64,000 nucleotides of DNA from Brumimicrobium sp964585545 (lineage in GTDB: Bacteria > Bacteroidota > Bacteroidia > Flavobacteriales_D > Crocinitomicaceae), in contig CAZPDT010000014.1 of NCBI GenBank assembly GCA_964585545.1, forward strand, positions 35,958-99,957. Reading direction: 5' to 3'. Shown here one piece after another: positions 8,255-16,665 of the stretch (position 1 is the stretch's first letter; the number at the start of each line of letters is the position of its first letter). The notes below the pieces were generated by a model, which was not told where the DNA came from, searched no databases, and worked only from the letters and a program-made list of their open reading frames with translations. The position numbers and the translations under genes were made by a program.

Positions 8255-8350
8255 AATTGAACCATTCGCAATTGAACCATTCGCAATTGAACCATTCGCA
8301 ATTGAACCATTCGCAATTGAACCATTCGCAATTGAATCATTCGTAATTGA
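8255..8350. repeat. Tandem repeat, 15-bp unit x 6.4
   Basis: The unit AATTGAACCATTCGC is repeated five times exactly (8255-8329), then once with two changes (8330-8344), then partially. It sits between the convergent ends of the epimerase and the short-chain dehydrogenase. Because 15 is divisible by three it creates a spurious open frame on the minus strand. Confidence 0.9.
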
Positions 8351-8356
8351 CTTCGC

Positions 8357-9046
8357 TCACGGTGTTGAGGTGCTCACGGGAAGAATTTTACCATTGAAGT
8401 ACTGTCCACCATTCAAAGCGAAATCAACAATATACTCAGCCATTTCTGAAGGCGATACTGGCGCTTCGCCCTCTGGAAAGGCAGTTTCAAACATTTCGGT
8501 CTGAACGGCACCCAAACAAAGGCAATTCATCTTTATTCTAGAAGTTTTAAATTCTTCGGCAAACAACTCTGTAAAGCTTGATATTCCAGCTTTAGAAGTC
8601 GAGTAGGCAGAAAGTTCTGGAAATTTAACGCTGCCTTGAAATGCGCCCATGGTCGAAATATTTACAATATGTCCGCCTTTCTTAAGCATTTTAGGCACAA
8701 AATACTGTGTTGCATACATCGTCCCAACGGCATTTGTTTGATAGGATGTATTTATCTCCTCCCGGGATAATTCTAAAAATGGTTTTTTTATAAGTTGACC
8801 TGCATTGTTGATTACAATATCAATATTAGGAAATTGGCTTAAGGTCTTTTCTAAAGATTGGTGTAAATCTAACGCCGTTAAATCGGCAAAACCACAATGG
8901 ATGTTTTCAGCGACAAAATTCTCCTTCATTCGTTCCACATTTCTGGACAATGCTACAACTGTATTAGATTGATCTTTGGAGAATTGCAAAACCAATTCTT
9001 TTCCTATCCCCCTACTTGCACCGACAATTACAATAATTTTATTCAT
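8357..9046 (-). CDS. Short-chain dehydrogenase/reductase (SDR)
   Basis: This 229-residue classical SDR has the cofactor motif GASRGIGK, the NNAG motif, and a catalytic Ser-Tyr-Lys set in ISTMGAF and LSAYSTSKAG. It should be an NAD(P)-dependent oxidoreductase with unknown substrate. Its start overlaps the end of the upstream PaaE-like gene by 8 bp, so translation is probably coupled and the protein belongs to the reductase operon. A role in aromatic or acyl-CoA metabolism is inferred from context only. Confidence 0.88.
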   Translation of the reverse strand: MNKIIVIVGASRGIGKELVLQFSKDQSNTVVALSRNVERMKENFVAENIHCGFADLTALDLHQSLEKTLSQFPNIDIVINNAGQLIKKPFLELSREEINTSYQTNAVGTMYATQYFVPKMLKKGGHIVNISTMGAFQGSVKFPELSAYSTSKAGISSFTELFAEEFKTSRIKMNCLCLGAVQTEMFETAFPEGEAPVSPSEMAEYIVDFALNGGQYFNGKILPVSTSTP

Positions 9047-10157
9047 CGTAACTCACTGTTAATTCCTCGCTAGTTGGATGTGCCTGACAAGTTAAAATAT
9101 AGCCTTCTTCTATCTCCTCATCGGTCAGTGTGAAATTCTTATCCATCTTTGCTGATCCTTTTAAAACCTTTGCTTTACATGTGCAACAGATTGCTCCACG
9201 ACAAGAATAAGGCGGTTCTATTCCATAACTTTCGGCCTCTTCCAGAATTGTATCACCGTCCACTGCCAAATCAAAAACCTCTTCTTCATCATCCAGAATC
9301 ACGGTCACCTTAGAAGTCCCCGTAAAATCAGATGCTGTAGATGATGTAGTCGATGTCGTTGATGACTCCATCTTCACAGGAGTTGTAAATAATTCAAAAT
9401 GGATTTTCTCCTCAGGAACACCAAATTTCTTTAAAACATTTTGCGTGTTTAGAATCACTTTCTCTGGACCGCAAATATAAAAACCATTTGATTTCAGCAA
9501 ATCCAAATTACTTTTAATGAGGCTATTGACCATATCTTCTGTCAACATCCCATAATGAAATCCTTCTTTCTCTTGTTCAGAAAAAATATGTGTAATCTTC
9601 ACTTTCTCTTCCGATAAGGCCTCCAACTCCTCTTTAAACATTATTGAGTTTTCATCTCTATTGCCGTAAAACAAGTGAAGTTTTCCATCTTCAGTACGAT
9701 TAATTAACTTAGCAATCGCTAAAACTGGTGTAATACCACTTCCTCCAGCAAGTGCAAAGTATTGACCTTCTACTTTAGGCAATGTAAACTTACCCATGGG
9801 AAAGCCCACTTCAATTTCATCCCCCACTTTCGCTTTTTGATTAAGGTATTTAGAAGCATATCCATCTTCTGTTTGCTTCACTCCAATTGCAAGTGGTTCA
9901 TCAATATCACTGCAAATAGAATAAGATCGCCTTACATCTTTCCCATCAATATTGAATACAAAGTCCAAATATTGTCCAGGAATATAAGTGTATTGTTCTT
10001 TTAATGCTTCTGGCACGTCAAAGATTATCTTAACTGCATTTTTAGTCAAGCGTTCTATCTTTTTAATTTGCAATGTTGCACTTGATTGTCTACTGTCTTG
10101 ATTTTCAACCGAACTGGCATCTTTTGAGCCGCCGAAAATTGATTTTAGAAACCCCAT
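9039..10157 (-). CDS. PaaE-like ferredoxin reductase with C-terminal 2Fe-2S domain (paralog 2)
   Basis: This 372-residue protein combines a ferredoxin-NADP reductase module with a plant-type ferredoxin. RRSYSIC is the FAD-binding motif, GGSGITP binds NAD(P), and FELFTTP closes the reductase part. After a Ser/Thr-rich linker come cysteines at about 319, 324, 327 and 357 that ligate a 2Fe-2S cluster. It resembles the reductase subunit of phenylacetyl-CoA epoxidase. An N-terminal extension of about 25 residues (MGFLKSIFGGSKD) is absent from the paralog directly upstream. The two lie 18 bp apart in one operon. Confidence 0.85.
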   Translation of the reverse strand: MGFLKSIFGGSKDASSVENQDSRQSSATLQIKKIERLTKNAVKIIFDVPEALKEQYTYIPGQYLDFVFNIDGKDVRRSYSICSDIDEPLAIGVKQTEDGYASKYLNQKAKVGDEIEVGFPMGKFTLPKVEGQYFALAGGSGITPVLAIAKLINRTEDGKLHLFYGNRDENSIMFKEELEALSEEKVKITHIFSEQEKEGFHYGMLTEDMVNSLIKSNLDLLKSNGFYICGPEKVILNTQNVLKKFGVPEEKIHFELFTTPVKMESSTTSTTSSTASDFTGTSKVTVILDDEEEVFDLAVDGDTILEEAESYGIEPPYSCRGAICCTCKAKVLKGSAKMDKNFTLTDEEIEEGYILTCQAHPTSEELTVSYDE

Positions 10158-10175
10158 TTACGTTAATCCTCTATT

Positions 10176-11252
10176 TTATTCATCATACGATACAACCAGT
10201 TTTTTTGTGGTAGGGTGAGACTGGCAAGTAAGAATATACCCAGCGTTTACCTCATCCTCTTCCAAAGCATAATTGGCATCCATTTCTACTTCTCCTTCAA
10301 TAATTCTTGCTTTGCAAGTAGAACATACACCACCTTTACAAGAATACGGGGCATCAGCTGCTGCATCATTCGCAGCATCCAGTACACTTCTACCTTCTCT
10401 GCTCAGCTTGAAAGAAATTTCTTCACCGTCAATTATAACAGTAACATCGCTACCTTCAGTTTGTTCATTTTTAGGGTTTACTTTTACTTTTTGTTTTTTA
10501 TCATCCTCTGGAGATGTAAACAATTCAAAATGGATACGATTGGCGTCATATCCTGATTCTTCAAAAACTTCTTTAACTGCAAAAATCATAGGTTTTGGTC
10601 CACAAACAAATACCTCATCAAATTTTTGTTCTTTAAAAAAGGTCTCTCCGTAACGTTCAATTTTCTCTTTATTGAGCAATCCTTCTTGCAGTTCATTTCC
10701 TATTTTTTCATCACTAAAAACATGCACCACACTTAATCTGTCCATGTATTTATTTTTCAAGTCTTCAAACTGATCCCGAAAAATAATATGATTGAACCCT
10801 CTGTTTCCATAAACCAAAGTAACATCACTTTTGGGGGCAGTATGCAAAATAGTTTTGATAATAGAAATAACAGGTGTAATTCCACTGCCACCGGCAAAGA
10901 ATAAAAAAGACTTTTCCGTATCTTCTTTGATTTCGGTTGTAAACAGGCCTATTGGTGTCATAACGTCAACCTCATCTCCCACTTTTAACACTTCATTGGC
11001 AAATGTTGAGAATTTTCCAAAAGGTTGTTTTTTTACTGCCACACGTAGTTCATTCTCATACAATCCCGTACAAATAGAATAAGACCTTCTTACTTCTTCT
11101 CCATTGATTGTAGCACGGAAAGTTAAATGTTGTCCTGCTTCGTATTGATAGGCAGACTCAAGTTCTTTGGGTAAATCTAAAGCAATAGAAACAGCATCTT
11201 CTGTCTCTTGGCGGATATCTTTTACTTTTAATTTATGGAATCTTGGATTCAT
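10176..11252 (-). CDS. paaE: Phenylacetyl-CoA epoxidase reductase subunit PaaE
   Basis: This 358-residue FAD and 2Fe-2S reductase passes electrons from NADPH to the di-iron epoxidase PaaA. RRSYSIC (FAD), GGSGITP (nucleotide) and FELFTSP mark the reductase domain. Cysteines at about 305, 310, 313 and 343 in PYSCKGGVCSTC and LTCQSHP bind the cluster. It is divergent from paaABCD with about 200 bp between them, which supports the assignment over other PaaE-like reductases. It is the first gene of a three-gene operon with a second PaaE-like paralog and an SDR. Confidence 0.85.
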   Translation of the reverse strand: MNPRFHKLKVKDIRQETEDAVSIALDLPKELESAYQYEAGQHLTFRATINGEEVRRSYSICTGLYENELRVAVKKQPFGKFSTFANEVLKVGDEVDVMTPIGLFTTEIKEDTEKSFLFFAGGSGITPVISIIKTILHTAPKSDVTLVYGNRGFNHIIFRDQFEDLKNKYMDRLSVVHVFSDEKIGNELQEGLLNKEKIERYGETFFKEQKFDEVFVCGPKPMIFAVKEVFEESGYDANRIHFELFTSPEDDKKQKVKVNPKNEQTEGSDVTVIIDGEEISFKLSREGRSVLDAANDAAADAPYSCKGGVCSTCKARIIEGEVEMDANYALEEDEVNAGYILTCQSHPTTKKLVVSYDE

Positions 11253-11274
11253 ATTTCAAAAAATTCTATTGCTA

Positions 11275-11282
11275 CAAAATTA
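11275..11282 (-). promoter_or_regulatory. Candidate -7 promoter element of paaE
   Basis: On the minus strand this reads TAATTTTG, matching TAnnTTTG, 22 bp upstream of the paaE start. The -33 element is unclear. Confidence 0.35.
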
Positions 11283-11395
11283 ACAACTAATGCCAAATTT
11301 CTTTGTTATGAATGTAAAAGTTTATATTTTAATGATAAAAGTCAGAAATTTTAAGGTCAAATGACAAACAATAAGCGATATCACAAATTATTTCA

Positions 11396-11403
11396 TAAAT
11401 TTG
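11396..11403 (+). promoter_or_regulatory. Candidate -7 promoter element of paaABCD
   Basis: TAAATTTG matches TAnnTTTG and lies about 52 bp before the paaA start. No clear TTG is seen at the -33 distance. Confidence 0.35.
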
Positions 11404-11455
11404 TAGAGATGGAAATTATTATTTGAATACCTTGATGTAAGAAAATAGAGAAATT

Positions 11456-12409
11456 ATGGAGAAAGACAACTTTTCAGTTCAAGACAAGCATTTTCAAGAA
11501 AAAGTAGATGCTGAGATTAAAATTGAACCTAAAGACTACATGCCTGATGCATATCGAAAGACGTTAATTCGGCAGATATCTCAACATGCACATTCAGAAG
11601 TGGTGGGACAACTGCCCGAAGCCAACTGGGTAACGCGTGCACCCAACCTGACAAGGAAAGTAACCTTACTTGCAAAAATTCAAGATGAGGCGGGACACGG
11701 CCTTTATTTATACAGTGCTACCGAAACATTAGGTGTGGATAGAGAAGATACCATCGACGATTTACATGCAGGAAGAGCAAAATATTCAAGCATTTTCAAT
11801 TATCCAACATTAACGTGGGCTGACATGGGAATGATCGGATGGTTAGTAGATGGTGCCGCTATAGTAAATCAAGTGCCTTTATGCCGTTGTTCTTATGGGC
11901 CTTATGCACGTGCAATGATTCGTATTTGTAAAGAGGAATCTTTCCATCAAAGACAAGGATTCGAAATTGTTAACTTATTGGCGAACGGAACACCAGAGCA
12001 AAAGGAAATGGCACAAGAATCACTCAACAGATGGTGGTGGCCAGCAATTATGATGTTTGGTCCCCATGATGAGGATTCTAAACATACCGAACAATCCATG
12101 AAATGGAAGATAAAACGGCACACCAATGACGAACTCAGACAATTGTTTATTGATAAAACAGCACCTCAAGCTGAAATGATTGGACTTAAAATTCCTGATG
12201 ATGATTTGAAATACAATGAAGAAACAGGACATTACGATTATGGTCCTATCGATTGGGATGAATTTTGGCAAGTTGTAAAAGGCTACGGAAAATGTAATGT
12301 TGAACGTATTGCAGAACGTAAAGCAGCAAAAGATAAAGGAATGTGGGTGAGAGAAGCTGCATCTGCTTATGCCAAGAAGCGCAAACAACGAGAAATAAAA
12401 GTATCTTAA
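11456..12409 (+). CDS. paaA: Phenylacetyl-CoA 1,2-epoxidase catalytic subunit PaaA
   Basis: This 317-residue subunit carries the di-iron centre that epoxidises the ring of phenylacetyl-CoA. Two ExxH-type metal motifs are visible, KIQDEAGHGLYLY and CKEESFHQRQGF, with the surrounding ferritin-like helices. The EVVGQLPEANWVTRAP segment is characteristic of PaaA. It is the first gene of paaABCD, with paaB 25 bp downstream, and is divergent from the reductase operon. Length is as expected for the family. Confidence 0.95.
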   Translation: MEKDNFSVQDKHFQEKVDAEIKIEPKDYMPDAYRKTLIRQISQHAHSEVVGQLPEANWVTRAPNLTRKVTLLAKIQDEAGHGLYLYSATETLGVDREDTIDDLHAGRAKYSSIFNYPTLTWADMGMIGWLVDGAAIVNQVPLCRCSYGPYARAMIRICKEESFHQRQGFEIVNLLANGTPEQKEMAQESLNRWWWPAIMMFGPHDEDSKHTEQSMKWKIKRHTNDELRQLFIDKTAPQAEMIGLKIPDDDLKYNEETGHYDYGPIDWDEFWQVVKGYGKCNVERIAERKAAKDKGMWVREAASAYAKKRKQREIKVS

Positions 12410-12434
12410 AAAACTAAAATTAAACTTAGAAATT

Positions 12435-12725
12435 ATGGGAAATAAAACAGAATGGCCTTTATGGGAGATCTTCATAAGAAGCAAGCAAGGTTTAAGTCAT
12501 AAACATGTTGGCAGCCTTCGCGCCCCTGATGAAGAAATGGCGATCAGAAATGCACGTGATGTATATACTAGAAGAAATGAAGGCGTGAGTATATGGGTTA
12601 TCAAATCCATTAATGTAATTGCTTCCGACCCTTCTGAATCAGGTCCATTATTTGAACCAGCAAAATCAAAAGTTTATAGACATCCAACGTTTTATAAGAT
12701 ACCTGATGGTATTAAACACATGTAA
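12435..12725 (+). CDS. paaB: Phenylacetyl-CoA epoxidase subunit PaaB
   Basis: This 96-residue protein matches PaaB: the FIRSKQGLSHKHVGSL segment, APDEEMAIRNARDVYTRR, and the late SESGPLFEP region. PaaB bridges PaaAC units in the epoxidase complex and carries no metal site. It lies between paaA and paaC with 25-bp and 9-bp gaps, so one transcript is expected. Confidence 0.93.
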   Translation: MGNKTEWPLWEIFIRSKQGLSHKHVGSLRAPDEEMAIRNARDVYTRRNEGVSIWVIKSINVIASDPSESGPLFEPAKSKVYRHPTFYKIPDGIKHM

Positions 12726-12734
12726 AAGAGAACC

Positions 12735-13493
12735 ATGACAAAACAAGAAGCATTATTTGAGTTTTTATTGCGCAAAGCTGACGATAGTTTAATTATCGGA
12801 CATCGTTTATCTGAATGGTGCGGGCACGGCCCCATAATCGAAGAAGACATTGCTCTAACCAATTTAGCACTGGATTTAATTGGCCAAGCTACCGAGCTGT
12901 ATAAGTATGCGGCAGAAGTTGAAGACAAAGGAAGAACAGAAGATGACTTGGCTTTTATGCGTATCGAAAGAGAATATAAGAATCTTCTTTTAGTGGAACA
13001 AACCAATGGAGACTTTGGAAAAACAATTACGCGTCAATTCTTTTTTGACAATTTTGAACTTTTGTTTTATCAAGGGCTTATGAAAAGTACAGATCAACGC
13101 ATAGCTGAAATTGCAACAAAAACAATCAAAGAGATTAAATACCATATTAAGCATGCCAGTGAATGGATGATTAGATTGGGTGATGGAACAGAAAAATCAC
13201 ACAATAGAGTGCAAGAATCCGTAACGCTCTTGGCGCGCTATATTGATGAAATGTTTTATCAAGATGAAGTCGATCAATTGCTTATCCATGAAGGCGTTAT
13301 TCCCGATACATCTCAACTTCGTGAAGCCTTTGACACCAATGTCAATAATGTATTGAACGAAGCCACATTGGAATTGCCTAAGGAAATATACCCAATGTAT
13401 GGAGGAAGAGAAGGCGTTCATTCAGAGCATTTGGGATATTTATTGACAGAACTACAATACATGCAACGCACTTATCCTGGAATGGAGTGGTAA
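12735..13493 (+). CDS. paaC: Phenylacetyl-CoA epoxidase structural subunit PaaC
   Basis: This 252-residue ferritin-like helical protein is the non-catalytic partner that forms the core heterodimer with PaaA. Typical segments are DDSLIIGHRLSEWCGHGP near the N-terminus and HSEHLGYLLTELQYMQR followed by YPGMEW at the C-terminus. Position after paaB and before paaD agrees with the assignment. Confidence 0.93.
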   Translation: MTKQEALFEFLLRKADDSLIIGHRLSEWCGHGPIIEEDIALTNLALDLIGQATELYKYAAEVEDKGRTEDDLAFMRIEREYKNLLLVEQTNGDFGKTITRQFFFDNFELLFYQGLMKSTDQRIAEIATKTIKEIKYHIKHASEWMIRLGDGTEKSHNRVQESVTLLARYIDEMFYQDEVDQLLIHEGVIPDTSQLREAFDTNVNNVLNEATLELPKEIYPMYGGREGVHSEHLGYLLTELQYMQRTYPGMEW

Positions 13494-13540
13494 AATAGCA
13501 GTAAAGCAGATTTGTTTCATAGCAACGCTGTATTATAACA

Positions 13541-14044
13541 ATGAGTACAATGACAAAAGAAATAACATCAGAAGAAATCTGGAGCATCCTTGAAGATGTT
13601 AAAGATCCAGAAATCCCTGTGCTTTCTGTTGTTGACTTGGGAGTAATACGGGATGTTATTCACGTTAAGGAAAATGAATGGATAGTCAAGTTAACACCGA
13701 CATACACAGGCTGTCCAGCAACACAATTTATGGCCTTTGATGTGGAATCTAGACTTAAAAAAGAAGGGCTTAAAGTAAAGGTTGATATTGTTCTTTCTCC
13801 TGCATGGACTACAGATTGGTTAACGGAGGAAGGCAGAAAAAAACTAAAAGAATTTGGGATTACTCCACCACAAGAAGGAGGAGACAGTACAACTTTATTT
13901 GGAAAAGGTCCGGATGTACCGTGCCCACTTTGTGATTCAACCAATACAGAATTGATTTCACAATTTGGGTCAACAGCATGTAAAGCCTTATATAAATGCA
14001 ATGTTTGTCATGAACCATTTGATTATTTCAAATGCCATCGTTAA
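13541..14044 (+). CDS. paaD: Phenylacetate degradation protein PaaD (MIP18/DUF59 family)
   Basis: This 167-residue protein has an N-terminal DUF59 domain with DPEIPVLSVVDLGVIRD and a conserved TPTYTGCPAT segment. A C-terminal zinc-ribbon-like tail has CPLC, then KCNVCHEPF and a final Cys. PaaD is thought to help mature the iron or Fe-S cofactors of the epoxidase system. It is the fourth gene of the paa operon, 47 bp after paaC. Confidence 0.93.
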   Translation: MSTMTKEITSEEIWSILEDVKDPEIPVLSVVDLGVIRDVIHVKENEWIVKLTPTYTGCPATQFMAFDVESRLKKEGLKVKVDIVLSPAWTTDWLTEEGRKKLKEFGITPPQEGGDSTTLFGKGPDVPCPLCDSTNTELISQFGSTACKALYKCNVCHEPFDYFKCHR

Positions 14045-14072
14045 AATAGATATAAATATAAAAAAACAGAAA

Positions 14073-14333
14073 ATGAAAAAAGCGAAATTTATTTGTGCAA
14101 TTGGAGTCTTCTTCCTCGTAGGAATGACGTTTACATCTTGTAATTCAGGAAGCACAGAAAGTCAGGAAACAAGCCAAGAGGCAACGACAAATGAAGCGGA
14201 CAGTGAGACAGAAACTGCCGCAAAAGTTGAGTACAAGTGTCCTATGAATTGTGAGCCAGACAAACAATATTTTGAGCCTGGCGAATGCCCAGTTTGTCAC
14301 ATGGAACTTAAGAAAGTTGAATCTGATAGTTAA
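14073..14333 (+). CDS. Small lipoprotein with heavy-metal-binding domain
   Basis: This 86-residue protein has a lipoprotein signal (FFLVGMTFTSC), a low-complexity Ser/Thr/Glu linker, then a C-terminal metal-binding module YKCPMNCEPDKQY...GECPVCHMEL with two CxxC/CxxxC-like cysteine pairs and Met/His residues. This matches the short heavy-metal-binding domain found on Cu-efflux and YHS-like proteins. It follows paaD by 28 bp and precedes a strong terminator, so it may be read with the paa operon, although a role in phenylacetate metabolism is not evident. The longer upstream frame was dropped because it overlaps paaD. Confidence 0.75.
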   Translation: MKKAKFICAIGVFFLVGMTFTSCNSGSTESQETSQEATTNEADSETETAAKVEYKCPMNCEPDKQYFEPGECPVCHMELKKVESDS

Positions 14334-14358
14334 TTATTCCGCATTATTAATCCTTAAT

Positions 14359-14400
14359 TAAAAACAGGTTTGTTAGAAATAACATTCCTGTTTTTTTTTT
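14359..14400 (+). terminator. Rho-independent terminator after the paa operon
   Basis: The stem AAAACAGG (14361-14368) pairs with CCTGTTTT (14387-14394) and is followed by a run of T to 14400. Because A residues also precede the stem it may serve the convergent gene ending at 14413 as well. Confidence 0.75.
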
Positions 14401-14412
14401 GGTTAAAGCGGG

Positions 14413-16665
14413 TTATTTCAATTCTGTTGTAATCGACAGTTCTAACCCTTTTTCTAGTCCATTGTATTTTATTTCTACCTTAGCGACAATGTGCCCCAAT
14501 AAACCTTCTGTATTAAATGTTATAAGAATGGGTACAGTTTCATTAGGCTGTAGTTCTTTGTCATCAATGTCAAAAGTAATTGCAGCGTTAGAAGGGACAA
14601 TTTGATCAATTGAAACAGGTTGCTCTCCTATATTCCTTAAAACAAATTCTGTTTTTATTTGAGTTCCCGAAGGCTTAATTCCAGCATCATAAACCAATTG
14701 ATTGGCGGTCAACAAAGTTGTAAGAGAATCTCCTTTTCGGATAACGTCTACACTTTGAATCTCAATTTTTCGTTCAATAGCTGCGGCGCGGGAATAAACT
14801 GAATTCTTAACATCATTTGGGTTATCACTTGTAATTTGATCAGCTTCATATTCTCCAAAAGGAACTTGCGTTATCTGGAGTCTTCCTCCATTGGCTGCAG
14901 TCCCATTCATATAGGGTGCAAATTTTCCACCATTATAGGCTTTTAAATAATTCTTTAGTGAGGCAATCCTTCTTTTTGTCAGATTGACATTATACTCTGT
15001 TTTTGCTAATGGACTTGCAAATCCTTTAACAGTCATTTCAATTTTGCGTCCCCGTTCTAATTCAACCAGTAACAGGTCTCTAAATTTTTGTAAATCTTTC
15101 ACGCCTTGTTTCACATATTCCAAGAAAAAATCATCAATATCGTCTTTTGCATCAGCAGCATCTTCTCCCTTAAGTCCTGAAGAATATTCCTTTTTATATT
15201 TGTCAATCATTGCTATATAGTCATTATAGCTATTGATATAATTCACCCTTGTTGTTGAATCCCAAGAACGTGGATTGGGTATATCATTATGGAAGTATAG
15301 TGTTACAGGCAATCTTTGATTTAAATCCTCTAGCGACTCTTCAACCGTTGGAGGAGGCAAAGCCAATTCTTTTCTCAGTAAGAAAATATCACTACAGCAC
15401 GTAGGGTTTTTACTGTAATTGCTTCCCAACCTGTTTGAACTTACAAAAGCAGAATCTTTGGTTGCAGTTTGAAAATAATAAAGATCGTTTGCAGGAGAAT
15501 TAATGGGTTCCATAAGGTTTTCCGGTGCTTCAAAAGACGTGTTGTAATGGGATTTAAAAACATCATATCCTCCAAATCCATTATACCATGAACTACTAAA
15601 ATAGAGCGTTGTAGATTCATTATCCCAATACGGTGATAATTCATTGTCCATAGTGTTCAATCTTCTTACGTTTCTCGGTTTTTGAAACTGATTTCCATTT
15701 TTAATAAAGCTATACCATATATCCATTCCTCCTTTTCCTTCCTCACGGTCAGAGGAAAAAAACAGAACTTCACTTCCCTCCCATTCTCCAATAAAAGGCA
15801 TTGTAGTATTGGCACCATCGGCATTTATAATTGGACCTAAAGTATCGATATCTACAAAACGATCTCCTTCTACATAAGCCACTAATATTTTACATTTATA
15901 ATTGTAGCTGTTGTCTTTACAATAACTAAAGTAAAATCGTTTTCCATCCAAACTATATGTTCCATTTCCCGAGCTGTAGTCTTCTCCATTTAAACCTTCT
16001 ATTATTTCACCTTCATTGAATGTACTGTCTTTTATTAACGAGGAATAAATGTGGGTATGGTATGAAGGATCGTACACTTCCTCCGCTACACTAATTGAGT
16101 CTGCGCGTAAAGATGAAAAAATAAATTTATTTTTGTGGATACGGTGTCCAAACTCTGCGTTTTGCGTATTGATGATCTCGGGTAAACTCTCAAATACATG
16201 CTCTACAGAGTCCCCTATATTTGCTTTTGCCCAAATACAAGATTGCACTTCATTTCTACTTTTCCTATACAAGTACCCTCTCCTATCCAATCTCCTATAT
16301 TTTTTCTTGGCTTTTTTAAAAACATCGAGTGCTTTTTCATATTGTCCCGACTGTTTTAACATTAATCCATAGTTTAAAAGACTAGACGGATAGAGTTCTG
16401 TGCTTTCTCTGCCATAAACCTTTCCATAATAAAAAGCAGCTTTTGGATAATCCTTATAAGCTTTTAAAGTTTGGGCATATTCCCAAAGTGTATTGATAGA
16501 ATTGGAATCAATAGCCATCGCTTTTTGATAATAATCCAATGCATAAACATAGTCCCCTTGCTGGTACTTTTCTTGCGCAAATTTCAAATATTGCTTCAAT
16601 TCTTCTTGTGAGAATGAAGTTATTGAAAACAGTGCCATGAATAGAATTATATATAATCTGGACAT
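14413..16665 (-). CDS. PorE-like T9SS-associated protein: TPR, PD40 propeller, OmpA-like and DUF1573-like domains
   Basis: This 750-residue periplasmic protein has a signal peptide (MSRLYIILFMALFSITSFSQ). TPR repeats span about residues 20-130. A PD40-type beta-propeller spans about 170-430 with repeated FSSDREEGKGGMDIWY-like strands. An OmpA-like peptidoglycan-binding region lies near 545-665 with YNVNLTKRRIASLKNYL. About 75 residues at the C-terminus look like DUF1573 (FVLRNIGEQPVSI). TPR-PD40-OmpA order is that of PorE, a T9SS component. It overlaps the PorP/SprF gene by 19 bp and is third in an operon after a giant T9SS substrate. Confidence 0.8.
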   Translation of the reverse strand: MSRLYIILFMALFSITSFSQEELKQYLKFAQEKYQQGDYVYALDYYQKAMAIDSNSINTLWEYAQTLKAYKDYPKAAFYYGKVYGRESTELYPSSLLNYGLMLKQSGQYEKALDVFKKAKKKYRRLDRRGYLYRKSRNEVQSCIWAKANIGDSVEHVFESLPEIINTQNAEFGHRIHKNKFIFSSLRADSISVAEEVYDPSYHTHIYSSLIKDSTFNEGEIIEGLNGEDYSSGNGTYSLDGKRFYFSYCKDNSYNYKCKILVAYVEGDRFVDIDTLGPIINADGANTTMPFIGEWEGSEVLFFSSDREEGKGGMDIWYSFIKNGNQFQKPRNVRRLNTMDNELSPYWDNESTTLYFSSSWYNGFGGYDVFKSHYNTSFEAPENLMEPINSPANDLYYFQTATKDSAFVSSNRLGSNYSKNPTCCSDIFLLRKELALPPPTVEESLEDLNQRLPVTLYFHNDIPNPRSWDSTTRVNYINSYNDYIAMIDKYKKEYSSGLKGEDAADAKDDIDDFFLEYVKQGVKDLQKFRDLLLVELERGRKIEMTVKGFASPLAKTEYNVNLTKRRIASLKNYLKAYNGGKFAPYMNGTAANGGRLQITQVPFGEYEADQITSDNPNDVKNSVYSRAAAIERKIEIQSVDVIRKGDSLTTLLTANQLVYDAGIKPSGTQIKTEFVLRNIGEQPVSIDQIVPSNAAITFDIDDKELQPNETVPILITFNTEGLLGHIVAKVEIKYNGLEKGLELSITTELK

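Noticed and set aside
8140..8340. Minus-strand frame encoding repeated MVQLR
   Set aside because: The peptide is just the 15-bp tandem repeat translated, and the frame runs antisense into the epimerase gene.
8255..8350. Possible CRISPR array
   Set aside because: The units are contiguous, with no spacers, and no cas genes are near.
12020..12484. 154-codon minus-strand frame
   Set aside because: It is antisense to paaA and paaB and has no family resemblance.
13660..14001. 113-codon minus-strand frame
   Set aside because: It is the shadow of paaD.
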